A DNA stretch of 64,000 bases from an uncultured Caulobacter sp. (GTDB taxonomy: Bacteria > Pseudomonadota > Alphaproteobacteria > Caulobacterales > Caulobacteraceae). Of this stretch, positions 18,831 through 27,601 are shown one piece after another. The stretch covers positions 1-64,000 of the forward strand of contig CALALX010000027.1 of the NCBI GenBank assembly GCA_937925635.1, in the 5' to 3' direction. The stretch's first letter is position 1. Every line of letters starts with the position of its first letter. The position numbers and the translations under genes were made by a program. A model generated the notes under the pieces. The model made no database searches, was not told where the DNA came from, and saw only the letters and a program-made list of their open reading frames with translations.

Positions 18831-20453
18831 ATGCGGGCCATGAACGAGGACAGCTTCGACTTTATCATTGTCGGCGCAGGTTCAGCCGGTTGCGTGCTGG
18901 CGAACCGGCTGACCGCAGACGGACGGTTCCGCGTCCTGCTTCTGGAGGCCGGGGGCGACCATCGGCGATTCATGATCGACATGCCGGCGGGGCTTGGCCA
19001 TGTCTTTTATGACCCCAAGGTCAACTGGTGTTACGAAACCGAGGCCGATCAAAGCATGGCCGGTCGGACCGACTATTGGCCGCGCGGCAAGGTGCTGGGC
19101 GGCTCCAGCGCGATCAACGGCATGGTGTACATCCGCGGGCAGCGTCAGGATTTCGACGACTGGAAGGCGCTGGGTTGCATCGGCTGGGGCTATGACGACG
19201 TTCTCCCCTATTTCAAGATGTCGGAAGACAACGACAAGGGCGAAGACGCATGGCGTGGCGCTGGCGGTCCCTGGAAGATTTCGAGCATCGATACCCGCGC
19301 TCATCCGCTGACGCGCATGGCGCTAGCGAGCGCGGAGGCGCTGGGATATCCGGCCAACCCTGATTTCAATGGCGCGAGCCAACTCGGCGCGGGCTACTAT
19401 CAGTTCAGTTTTCGCGGCGGGCGCCGCACTCATGCTGCGGGGGCGTTCCTTGAACCCGCAATGAAGCGATCAAATCTGGTCATCCGCAAGCATGCCCATG
19501 TGCAACGCGTGCTGATGGAGGGGCGAGAGGCGACCGGCGTCGTCTACCGCGTCCGGGACGAGGAACGGGTCGCCAAGGCGCGGCGCGAAGTTATTGTGGC
19601 CACCGGTGCAGTGAACTCGCCGCTTCTCCTTCAACTGTCAGGGATAGGGCCGGGAGGGCTTCTGCGCCACCATGGGATCGACGTGGTCGCCGACCTGCCA
19701 ATGGTCGGCGAGAATCTTCAGGACCATGTCTTCACCGGCCTGGTCTTCCGCACGTCGCAGCCTACGCTAAACGACCGGCTGAATAACTGGCCGTCCATCC
19801 TGCTGGCCGGGGCGCAATATGTTCTCGCACGCAGCGGCCCGCTGACGTTCGGGATCAATCAAGGGGGCGCCTTTGTCAGTACGCGCCCGGGCGAAGGCCG
19901 ACCCGATACGCAACTCTACTTCATCCCGCTCAGCTTTCAGTCGGGCGTCGGTCGCAAGGTTTGGCCCCATGATTTCAGCGGGTTCACGATCAACGTCAGC
20001 CCCTGCCGCCCGACCAGTCGCGGTTACATCCGGATCCGTTCCGCGGATGCTGCCGCAGCGCCGATAATTTATCGCAACTACCTGTCGACCGACGACGACG
20101 TTCAGACATTTGTCGAGAGCCTGCGGATAGCCGATCGCATCAGCCGCACGAGTCCCTTTGCCGATCTGGTCAAGGAGCGGGTCTGGCCCGAGCCTGGCGA
20201 TCTGACGGAAGATGTCCTGGTAAACTGGGCACGGCAAACCGGTCGGACCACCTATCACCCCACCAGCACCTGCACGATGGGGACAGATCCCAAGTCCTCC
20301 GTGGTCGACCCACGACTGCGTGTGCATGGGGTCAATCGCCTGCGCGTCATCGACGCGTCGATTATGCCGTTGATCGTTTCGGGTAACACCAACGCAGCAG
20401 CGACGATGATCGGAGAGCGGGGCGCTGCGATGGTGCTTGAGGACCATCGCTAG
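18831..20453 (+). CDS. GMC-family FAD-dependent alcohol oxidoreductase
   Basis: The 540-residue protein has an FAD dinucleotide fold (IIVGAGSAGCVLANRL), GMC signature 1 (GKVLGGSSAINGMVYIRG), signature 2 (VATGAVNSPLLLQLSGIGP) and a C-terminal His-Asn pair (HPTSTCTMG and VSGNTNAA). It oxidises a primary alcohol to an aldehyde, as choline, long-chain alcohol and polyethylene-glycol dehydrogenases do. The ATG at 18831 and one at 18840 are both possible starts. It heads a tightly packed operon with an aldehyde dehydrogenase remnant, a 2-hydroxyacid dehydrogenase and a hydroxyacid oxidase. Confidence 0.92.
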   Translation: MRAMNEDSFDFIIVGAGSAGCVLANRLTADGRFRVLLLEAGGDHRRFMIDMPAGLGHVFYDPKVNWCYETEADQSMAGRTDYWPRGKVLGGSSAINGMVYIRGQRQDFDDWKALGCIGWGYDDVLPYFKMSEDNDKGEDAWRGAGGPWKISSIDTRAHPLTRMALASAEALGYPANPDFNGASQLGAGYYQFSFRGGRRTHAAGAFLEPAMKRSNLVIRKHAHVQRVLMEGREATGVVYRVRDEERVAKARREVIVATGAVNSPLLLQLSGIGPGGLLRHHGIDVVADLPMVGENLQDHVFTGLVFRTSQPTLNDRLNNWPSILLAGAQYVLARSGPLTFGINQGGAFVSTRPGEGRPDTQLYFIPLSFQSGVGRKVWPHDFSGFTINVSPCRPTSRGYIRIRSADAAAAPIIYRNYLSTDDDVQTFVESLRIADRISRTSPFADLVKERVWPEPGDLTEDVLVNWARQTGRTTYHPTSTCTMGTDPKSSVVDPRLRVHGVNRLRVIDASIMPLIVSGNTNAAATMIGERGAAMVLEDHR

Positions 20454-20463
20454 GAGTGCGGGG

Positions 20464-20775
20464 ATGCACGGTTCTCGTCATTTCTACGTCGATGGCCGCT
20501 GGGTCAAACTCACGAACTCCGGCGAGATCGAGGTATTTGCTCCGACGACCGAAGCGCGTTGCGGGTCGCTCGCCGGCAGTGGGCACAACCTGATTCAGGC
20601 GCGCGCACTTGCCCGACGCTTCCGCTCTGGAGAGGTGATCCTGAACGGCAGCTGGGAAAACGATGCGCTTTTCGGTGGCTACAAGCAGAGCGGAGATGGG
20701 CGCGGGCGGAGCGTATTCGGTCTTGAAGACTTTCTTGAGACCAAGGCCATCGTCGCGCATGGTCCCGCAGCATGA
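20464..20775 (+). pseudogene. Aldehyde dehydrogenase with large in-frame internal deletion
   Basis: This 103-residue open frame joins the two ends of an aldehyde dehydrogenase. The N-terminal part (HFYVDGRWV, EVFAPTTEA) meets the C-terminal part (LARRFRSGEVILNG, FGGYKQSGDGRGR, LEDFLETKAI). About 370-380 residues holding the NAD site, catalytic Cys and Glu are missing. The junction is near GSLAG, a short stretch resembling both parts. The frame is kept and the stop overlaps the next start as ATGA. It cannot be an active dehydrogenase. A full-length homologue is at 27602-29038. Confidence 0.85.
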
Positions 20776-21776
20776 GCGCATCGCACGACGTGCTGATTAT
20801 GGAAGCGGCGTATGCGCGGCTCGGCGAATTGCTTCGGCCGTTTGCCGCTCACCTCTTGCTGATGGGACTCGATGGCGTCGTCTCACGAGCCGATAGCGGC
20901 GCTACGGTCGTCGCTCCGCAGCCCGCAGGTGCGTGGTATGGAAGTGATGCCTGGTTTAATCCGCTGACTTCCGCATTTCTGGACTGCGCCGCGCAATCGC
21001 CGCGTCTAAGATGGCTCCACAGTGGCAATGCAGGGATCGACACTCCCGCCTACGCACCATTCCGATCTCGGCCGATCGCTATTACCACAAGTCATGGCTT
21101 CGCCCCCGGCATTGCCGACCTTGTGTTGGCCGGCGTGCTCGACCACTGGCAGAATGGACCCGATCGACGCGCGCGGCGAGAAGCGCGCGAGTGGCGATCG
21201 GCGCCGTTTCGCGAGATCGCTGACAGCATCTGGCTGATCATCGGTTTCGGCGCAATCGGGCGGGAGGTGGCTAGCCGCGCGCGCGGCTTCGGTGCGCGTA
21301 TCATCGGCGTCCGGCGAAATCCTGGTTCCGACCCCCTGGCTGATCGCGTGATCGGGATGAACGCGCTACCCCAGGCTCTGCCCAATGCTGATGTCGTCGT
21401 CCTGTGCGTTGCGCTGAACGATGCGACGCGCGACCTGGTGGACGCCGCCTTTCTATCGGCGCTTAAATCAGGAGCCACCTTCGTCAATGTTGCACGCGGA
21501 GCGCTGGTGGACGAAGCCGCGCTCCTCGATGGCCTCACGCAACGGCGTCCAGGACATGCAATCCTGGATGTCGTGAGGGACGAGCCACTATCTCCCGACT
21601 CTCCGTTCTGGATGCATCCGGCCGTTACGCTGACGCCGCATATGGCGTGGCGGGGGGATCGGGCTGAAGCGCGCAACGATCAGGCCTTTCTGGCAAATCT
21701 CGGACGATTCATTCGCGACGAGCCGCTTGCCGGCGTTACCCAAGCGGGAACAATTGCGATGGAGCCCAGGTCATGA
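20772..21776 (+). CDS. D-2-hydroxyacid dehydrogenase family protein
   Basis: This 334-residue NAD(P)-dependent enzyme has a Rossmann motif (IIGFGAIGREVASRARGFG) near residue 155. The catalytic Arg is in NVARGALVDE, the Glu in VVRDEPLS and the His in LTPHMAW. It interconverts 2-keto acids and D-2-hydroxy acids, or acts like glyoxylate/hydroxypyruvate reductases. The start overlaps the preceding remnant (ATGA) and the stop overlaps the next gene (ATGA), so translation is coupled along the operon. Confidence 0.9.
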   Translation: MSASHDVLIMEAAYARLGELLRPFAAHLLLMGLDGVVSRADSGATVVAPQPAGAWYGSDAWFNPLTSAFLDCAAQSPRLRWLHSGNAGIDTPAYAPFRSRPIAITTSHGFAPGIADLVLAGVLDHWQNGPDRRARREAREWRSAPFREIADSIWLIIGFGAIGREVASRARGFGARIIGVRRNPGSDPLADRVIGMNALPQALPNADVVVLCVALNDATRDLVDAAFLSALKSGATFVNVARGALVDEAALLDGLTQRRPGHAILDVVRDEPLSPDSPFWMHPAVTLTPHMAWRGDRAEARNDQAFLANLGRFIRDEPLAGVTQAGTIAMEPRS

Positions 21777-22912
21777 ACCCGGCGTCGATCGACGACTATC
21801 GGATCATGGCCCGGCGGCGACTTCCGCGCATGCTCGCGGACTATATCGACGGCGGATCGTTCTCGGACACGACCCTTTCGGCCAACATGCTTGATCTGGA
21901 ACGCGTTTCGCTGCGTCAGCGCGTCATGGTGGATGTCACCGCGCGCGACATGATCGTCCGAGTTCTTGGGCAGACGTTATCGATGCCGATCGGCCTCGCT
22001 CCCGTCGGGATCGCGGGCCTTTACGCCAGGCGCGGGGAAGCGCAGGCGGCGCGCGCGGCAAAGGGCGCTGGCATCCCGATGTGTCTCTCCACGCTCAGCA
22101 TCTGTGCGATCGAGGAAACCGCCGCTGCCGGACAGCCACCATGGTTCCAGCTGTACATGCTCAAAGACCGCGGGTTCATGCGCGAGCTGCTTGCCCGCGC
22201 GCGTGCTGCGGGTTGCCCCGTCCTTGTCTTTACCGTCGACATGCCGGTGAGTGGCGGCCGCTACCGCGACTACCGATCAACCGGAATCATCGGCGCCGGC
22301 GCGTTCGACCGCTTCGTACAGGGCGCGATGCGAGGGCGCTGGGTGTGGGACGTCCTCTGCATGGGAGGCCCTCTCATTCCAGGAAACATCGCGCCGGCAC
22401 TTCCTGACGATGCGACCATTCGCGACAGCCTGGTTTGGGTCGGCGCGAACATGGACACGACCGTGACCTGGCGCGATCTCGATTTCGTTCGCGAGCATTG
22501 GGAGGGTCCGCTCGCGATCAAGGGCGTGCTTGATGTCCATGATGCGGGAGAGGCTGTGCGCGTCGGGGCCGATGCGATCATCGTGTCGAACCATGGTGGT
22601 CGGCAACTTGATGGCGTGCGCTCTGCGGTTGCCGCGCTCCCGCATATCGTGGCGGCCGTCGGCGACGATGCCGAGATCCTGGTCGATGGAGGCATAAGGA
22701 GCGGGCTGGACGTCCTGAGGATGCTGGCGCTGGGCGCCAAGGCGTGTCTGATCGGCCGACCATGGGCATGGGCACTTGCCGCCGGCGGCGAGGCGATGGT
22801 CGAGCGCATGCTGGGCACGCTCAGGGCAGAACTCGCGATGGCAATGACCCTTACCGGCTGCCCCCGTCTGGGTGATGCCGGAGCCGAGCTAGTCGACACG
22901 AGTGTGTCGTGA
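21773..22912 (+). CDS. FMN-dependent alpha-hydroxy-acid oxidase/dehydrogenase (LldD-like)
   Basis: The 379-residue TIM-barrel protein carries the FMN family motif SNHGGRQLDG with the catalytic His. It also has the start-of-barrel PIGLAPVGIAGLYARRGE and the phosphate site VDGGIRSGLDVLRMLALGA. Family members oxidise L-lactate, glycolate or mandelate to 2-keto acids. Beside an alcohol oxidoreductase and a D-specific dehydrogenase, it probably handles the L form of a hydroxyacid made from an alcohol. Its start overlaps the preceding stop. Confidence 0.92.
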   Translation: MNPASIDDYRIMARRRLPRMLADYIDGGSFSDTTLSANMLDLERVSLRQRVMVDVTARDMIVRVLGQTLSMPIGLAPVGIAGLYARRGEAQAARAAKGAGIPMCLSTLSICAIEETAAAGQPPWFQLYMLKDRGFMRELLARARAAGCPVLVFTVDMPVSGGRYRDYRSTGIIGAGAFDRFVQGAMRGRWVWDVLCMGGPLIPGNIAPALPDDATIRDSLVWVGANMDTTVTWRDLDFVREHWEGPLAIKGVLDVHDAGEAVRVGADAIIVSNHGGRQLDGVRSAVAALPHIVAAVGDDAEILVDGGIRSGLDVLRMLALGAKACLIGRPWAWALAAGGEAMVERMLGTLRAELAMAMTLTGCPRLGDAGAELVDTSVS

Positions 22913-22915
22913 TCG

Positions 22916-24070
22916 TTGCGATCGTGTCATGCTGTCGCGATCCAGATTTGTTGGAAGTACAGGGCCTTGACGTTGTCGAACGCAGAGCTGGTTGAAGGGA
23001 TCGTCCGCGGGATTGCTTGTGGCGGATTCATCGCAACAGCACTGATCATCCTGCGCGCCGACAGATCGCTCACGCCGATTCTTGGGGCGCTGTTCCATGT
23101 TGGCCGTTCCGCACATGTGATCGGCCAGTTCCCGTCGGCAATGGCGATGATGGGCGGATGGTATCTACTGATCGACATTCCATCCATCGCCGCCGCGCCG
23201 CTTTCCTGGCTGTTTGTGACCGAGTTCTTTGGCGACACACGCCGCTTCAATCGGCTGAAGCTGCTTGTACTGGCTACAGTGCTTGCGATCGGAATTGCAG
23301 CGCGCATGCTTCCTCCCGACCAGGCGCGTGTGCTGTGGCTGATCAACAACTTCATCAATGTCGGCCTGTTCGCACATATCACATCGACCGTCCTCAAGTC
23401 GTGGAGTGGCGACTTGGTGGAGCAGCGACGGTTGGCGGTTGCGCCATTGTTTCTCATCAATGTGGGGTATGGCGTGGCCGTTGCAGTTGTGCAGACCGTG
23501 GAACTGTTCTCGTTTGCTCCGCGATCGCCGTCGATGTTCGCTGCGGTGGTGCTACTCCTGATCAGCTGGCTAAGCGTATGGACGTTCGGCCGTGCAACGC
23601 CAGGTCTCTTCAAGACTGCGCCCCGGCGCGCAAGCGCCGAACCGCACCGGCCGATCGTCCCGCTCGCCCAGGGTGATACGGCTCTGGTGGCCGAACTAGA
23701 TCGATTGATGGGCGAAGAGCGAATGTACCGGATCGAAAATCTTCGCATTTCGACGTTGGCGATGCGGCTAGGCGTGACGGAGCATCGGCTGCGCAAGTTG
23801 CTGAACAGCGATCTGGGCTATCGCAATTTCAGCGCCTATGTGGCGCGGTGGCGGCTGGACGAGGCGAAGGAGGCACTGGCCGATCCGACACAGCAGGAAG
23901 TGTCGATCTCTACGATCGCCCTTGATGCCGGCTTTCAGTCGCTCGCACCATTCAACCGTGCATTTAAGGTGGATACTGGACAAACACCCACCGCCTTCCG
24001 GCGCAAAGCACTTAAGGCAGCGGGCGTTGCGACCCCTGATAGTCGGGCGGAGCTTCCGGCGGGGAAATGA
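22916..24070 (+). CDS. AraC-family regulator with N-terminal membrane domain
   Basis: The protein is up to 384 residues. The first about 230 residues form six or seven hydrophobic segments, followed by an AraC helix-turn-helix domain (about 275-365) with LAMRLGVTEHRLRKLLN and ISTIALDAGFQSLAPFNRAF. The annotated TTG at 22916 has a weak site; a TTG at 22967 after GGAAGTACAGGG is an equally good start. It follows the hydroxyacid oxidase by three bases and may control the operon from the membrane. The same architecture recurs at 38897-39940. Confidence 0.85.
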   Translation: MRSCHAVAIQICWKYRALTLSNAELVEGIVRGIACGGFIATALIILRADRSLTPILGALFHVGRSAHVIGQFPSAMAMMGGWYLLIDIPSIAAAPLSWLFVTEFFGDTRRFNRLKLLVLATVLAIGIAARMLPPDQARVLWLINNFINVGLFAHITSTVLKSWSGDLVEQRRLAVAPLFLINVGYGVAVAVVQTVELFSFAPRSPSMFAAVVLLLISWLSVWTFGRATPGLFKTAPRRASAEPHRPIVPLAQGDTALVAELDRLMGEERMYRIENLRISTLAMRLGVTEHRLRKLLNSDLGYRNFSAYVARWRLDEAKEALADPTQQEVSISTIALDAGFQSLAPFNRAFKVDTGQTPTAFRRKALKAAGVATPDSRAELPAGK

Positions 24071-24071
24071 T

Positions 24072-24092
24072 CTGACGTTGCGGTCAGTTTTT
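24072..24092 (+). terminator. Rho-independent terminator after membrane AraC gene
   Basis: A CTGAC/GTCAG stem with a 6-base loop is followed directly by TTTTT, two bases after the AraC stop. It overlaps the last codons of the convergent enolase-superfamily gene. Confidence 0.65.
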
Positions 24093-25316
24093 CATCGATG
24101 ATCCGCACGTGATCAGGCCCACTGAATTCGGCGTGGAATTCGGCGGGTAGCGAGTGAGCGCGGCTTCATCAGGCTCGGTGCCCCAGCCCGGGCGGTCCGG
24201 CACAACGATACAACCATCTTCGAACTGGGGTTCGCGCGTGAAGAGCTCGGCATCGCGAGCCAGCCGGTCGATATCCGTTTCCATGATGCGGAGGTTCGGC
24301 GTCGCCGCCGCGAAATGCAGATTCATCATGGTCGCCAGATGACCGTAGAAATTGTGCGGCGCGACGTTGACGTCGTGCGCATCCGCCATCGCCGCGATCT
24401 TCATCGACTGCCACGCCCCGTTCCACAGCAGGTCGATAATGGCGATATCGACGGCCTGTTTGGTCAGGAACGGAACGAACGATCCCGGCCGCGTCAACGT
24501 TTCGCACGAAGCGATGGGCATGCGTGCCTTGCGCCGGATGTCCGCCAGCGCATCGGCATCCAGAAGATCAAGTTCGAGCCAGAACAGCCCGAGATCTTCG
24601 ATCCCCCGCATAATCTTGAGATAACCTTCAGGCTTGGCGTTGAAATTCAGATCCAGCAGGATGCCGACATCCGGTCCGGCGCCCTCGCGTAGGACGCCAA
24701 GGTGCTCGCGCAGTCCGTCGATCAGCTTGTGCTCGATGTTGAGTCCGGGATCGAATGGCAGTCCGAACCCGGTGGCCCAGCCGCGCGGCTTGCCGTCGGG
24801 ATCATAGGTGTAGATGTTGGTCTTCAGCCCCCGGAACCCACGGTCCCGCACCTCTGCACCGAGTGCGCGCACGCCGTCGCGATGATTGACCAGCGGCTCG
24901 TACCAGGGTTGGCGGCTGATCCGCCACGTCCCGCAATGCGACCAGTAAACCGGGACGCGATCACGAACGACGCCGCCCAGCAGGTGCGCGCATGGCACTT
25001 CCAGTGCTTTCGCTTTCGCGTCCAGCAAAGCGTTTTCGATCGCACCGAGTGCCTGGGCGACCACGCCGATGGTCGCCGGCCGTGCTGCCATCAGCATCTC
25101 GGAATAGAGCCGCTCATGGTCAGCCACTGATTTGCCGATGAGACGGTTGGACAGGGCAGCGATGATGGTTGAGATCCCGGGGTTGCCGAAATCCTCGTCA
25201 AACTCGCTCCACCCCGTGATCCCGGCGTCAGTGGACAGCTTTACGAAATGGTAGTTGCGCCAGCCTGCCCCTACGGCCAGCGTCTCGACAGCGGTAATCT
25301 TGGGATAGTGCTTCAT
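24084..25316 (-). CDS. Enolase-superfamily (mandelate racemase/muconate lactonising) sugar-acid dehydratase-like enzyme
   Basis: The protein is 410 residues from the ATG at 25316, preceded by GGAG. The N-terminal capping domain (ITAVETLAVG) and the barrel carry metal ligands Asp in LLDLNFN, Glu in FWLELDLL and Glu in SCETL, plus a catalytic-type His in APHNFYGH. At the second strand it has Lys-Thr-Asn (GLKTN) instead of the usual K-x-K, an arrangement I associate with galactonate-dehydratase-like members. It probably dehydrates an acid sugar or hydroxyacid. An upstream frame to 25448 exists but has no good start. Confidence 0.85.
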   Translation of the reverse strand: MKHYPKITAVETLAVGAGWRNYHFVKLSTDAGITGWSEFDEDFGNPGISTIIAALSNRLIGKSVADHERLYSEMLMAARPATIGVVAQALGAIENALLDAKAKALEVPCAHLLGGVVRDRVPVYWSHCGTWRISRQPWYEPLVNHRDGVRALGAEVRDRGFRGLKTNIYTYDPDGKPRGWATGFGLPFDPGLNIEHKLIDGLREHLGVLREGAGPDVGILLDLNFNAKPEGYLKIMRGIEDLGLFWLELDLLDADALADIRRKARMPIASCETLTRPGSFVPFLTKQAVDIAIIDLLWNGAWQSMKIAAMADAHDVNVAPHNFYGHLATMMNLHFAAATPNLRIMETDIDRLARDAELFTREPQFEDGCIVVPDRPGWGTEPDEAALTRYPPNSTPNSVGLITCGSSMKN

Positions 25317-25642
25317 ACTGCTGGTATCTCCGGCGGGAAATTGTTGCTTAGGGGTGGTCGCACCATCCCCGGAGCAGTTTCGTGCGTCGTGGACGAGTGG
25401 CCCGCTACCCCACGCTCGAAACCGGCTAATCCAGTCTGTCCCCGGCATGATCGGATTTCAAAATCGCGCGACGGCCCTCCACTGCTCGGCCGGCAACGGC
25501 GCCGACCCGCAGCGCATCCATTCTTCGGCGATCAATCACTTTCGAACGTGACTAGCCGTCATCAGCGACAGGAGCGACAGCGTCGCGAGAATGCGGCAGC
25601 ACCGGTGCACAAGCATAGTGAATAGGGCGGGGAGGCCCACTC
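25317..25642. other. Divergent upstream region
   Basis: These 326 bases lie between the leftward enolase-superfamily gene and the rightward broken TauD gene. They must hold both promoters. I see no clear gene, strong dyad or repeat. Confidence 0.5.
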
Positions 25643-26130
25643 ATGGAAATAGCGGTGCGCATGAGGGCATTCGCCATACGGCCCCGCCTCGACGGATTCG
25701 GCGCTGAGGTCGAAAGACTAAACCTCACCGCTCCCGTTTTTGGCGGGATCGCCTGCTCAATCCGTGAAGTGCGGGCTGACCGCCGTGCACTATGGTTCCG
25801 CGCCCAGCAATTCTGCCATGACACACTCAAGCGATTGAGCCGCGCACCAAGGCCGTTCGGCCGCAATCTATTCGTTCATGCGCTACCGGATCATCCAGGG
25901 ATCCTGGAAGTTCGCCGGAATCCGGAAGAGCGAACAGCGGCTTTCAGCGGCGGATGGCACTCCGACTGGAGGTTCCCCCCGAGGTGCCGGCGATGACGAT
26001 CCTCCACGCAAGGTTCGTTTCGGCGGTTGTCGGTGAAACTCGCACCGGATTGCATTGCGCGACCGGGGAATACGACGGGAATCTGCGGCTGGTGCACCGG
26101 ACGGCAGTTGCATGGGGGGTGCCGGCATGA
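25643..26130 (+). pseudogene. TauD/TfdA-family dioxygenase, broken
   Basis: A good ribosome site (GGGGAGG) precedes the ATG at 25643, and the first frame reads as a TauD N-terminus: FGAEVERLNLTAPVFGG, HPGILEVRRNPEE and the metal motif GGWHSDW. It then runs out of frame. A second frame from 25993 resumes with TILHARFV and ends with NLRLVHRTAVAWG, which resembles the family's end. The middle, including the distal His region, is missing or scrambled. The stop at 26128-26130 still overlaps the next start as ATGA, so the gene was once coupled to the carrier. Confidence 0.72.
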
Positions 26131-27593
26131 CTGCTCATCGCCGCACCCCGGTATCGCCGGCTGGCGATCCTCCGACGCTCAAGCGATCGACCCGGTTCTT
26201 CTATGGCCTCGGCGGTGTGGCGCTGGGCCTCAAGGACAACGGCTTCTCGTACCTGCTGCTCATCTTCTACAATCAGGTCGTCGGACTTCCGGCCGCCACA
26301 GTCGGCCTGGCCATCATGATCGCCCTGGTGCTTGACGCCATGATCGATCCTGTAATCGGCCACGTGTCCGACAATCTGCGTTCCCGCTGGGGCCGTCGCC
26401 ATCCGTTCATGTACGGTGCCGCGCTCCCCGTCGCCGCCACCTATCTCCTGATCTGGCATCCGCCCCTCGGCTGGTCCCACGAGGCCTTATTCGTCTACCT
26501 GATCGTCGTCGCCCTCGCCGTCCGAACCTTCCTCGCCCTCTTTGAGATACCGAGCGCCGCGCTCGCGCCGGAACTGACCACGGACTACCACGGACGGACC
26601 AGACTGCTTGCGTTCCGCGCCCTGTTCATCTGGTACGGCGCTCTGATCATGACGCTGCTGACGTTCCGCGTCTTCCTGAAGCCCGACGCCGAACACCCCG
26701 TCGCCCAGCTCAACCCGGCGGGCTACAGCAGCTACGGAATGGTCTCCGCGGCGGTGATGCTCGTGGTGATCCTGGCCTCCGCCGCCGGCACGCACAGCGC
26801 CATTCCGCGCCTGCGGACCGCGCCCGAAGGGCGCATCGGCGTGAAGCAGGCGGCCCGCGAGATCGCCGGGGCGATCCTCAATCCCTCCCTCGTGCCCTTG
26901 CTAATCTCGGGCATCTTCAACTCGATGAGCTACGGCCTGTCCGTGGCGCTGAACCTGTACTTCAACACCTTCTTCTGGGGCCTTAGCGCAGCGCAAATCT
27001 CGCTGTTCGTGTTCGCCCAGTTCCTCTCGTCAGCCTTCGCCGTCGCCCTGGCGACTCCGATTTCCCGTGTGTTCGGTAAACGCAACGCGGCGATCCTATG
27101 CAAGCTCCTGGCCTTCAGCATCGGCACAACGCCGATCATCCTGCGGCTGCTAGGCTGGTTTCCTGAGAACGGCAGCCCGGCCGTCCTGGCGATCCTCTGG
27201 GTTCAGGCCATGGTCTCGGTGACCTTCGCCTCAATCGCCGCGGTGCTCCATTCGTCCATGACAGCGGATGTCGTCGAGGAGACGGAAATCCGGAACGGAC
27301 GGCGGTCAGAGGGGCTGTTCTTCGCCGCCAACATCTTCGTGGCCAAGGCCGTTTCGGGAGTCGGCATCTTCGCCTCGAGCATGGTTCTCATGATCGCCGG
27401 CTTCCCGGACGGCGCGAAACCCGGCGAGGTCGGAGAGGACGTCGTCCGTAATCTGGCGCTGGTTTACCTGCCGGTGCTGGCCGCCTCCAATCTCGCGGCC
27501 ATCGCCGCGATGCTGTTCTTCCACATCACAAAGAGCCGTCACGAGGAGAATCTGGCGCGGCTCTCTGAAGCGGCGCAAGCCGGCGAGCGTTAG
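26127..27593 (+). CDS. GPH-family (MelB-like) sugar/acid symporter
   Basis: This 488-residue, about 12-helix carrier starts at the ATG that overlaps the preceding stop. Family marks are FFYGLGGVALGLKDNGFSYL at the N-terminus and LVLDAMIDPVIGHVSDNLRSRWGRRHPF in the first loop; the Asp residues there match the cation/substrate site of glycoside-pentoside-hexuronide symporters. It probably imports a sugar acid or glycoside-like substrate for the neighbouring dehydratase and dehydrogenase. A second GPH-like carrier is at 31117-32391. Confidence 0.9.
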   Translation: MTAHRRTPVSPAGDPPTLKRSTRFFYGLGGVALGLKDNGFSYLLLIFYNQVVGLPAATVGLAIMIALVLDAMIDPVIGHVSDNLRSRWGRRHPFMYGAALPVAATYLLIWHPPLGWSHEALFVYLIVVALAVRTFLALFEIPSAALAPELTTDYHGRTRLLAFRALFIWYGALIMTLLTFRVFLKPDAEHPVAQLNPAGYSSYGMVSAAVMLVVILASAAGTHSAIPRLRTAPEGRIGVKQAAREIAGAILNPSLVPLLISGIFNSMSYGLSVALNLYFNTFFWGLSAAQISLFVFAQFLSSAFAVALATPISRVFGKRNAAILCKLLAFSIGTTPIILRLLGWFPENGSPAVLAILWVQAMVSVTFASIAAVLHSSMTADVVEETEIRNGRRSEGLFFAANIFVAKAVSGVGIFASSMVLMIAGFPDGAKPGEVGEDVVRNLALVYLPVLAASNLAAIAAMLFFHITKSRHEENLARLSEAAQAGER

Positions 27594-27601
27594 GAACCAC
27601 G

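Noticed and set aside
18386..18982. 198-codon leftward frame
   Set aside because: It is antisense to the IS3 OrfB remnant and the GMC start, with no recognisable domain.
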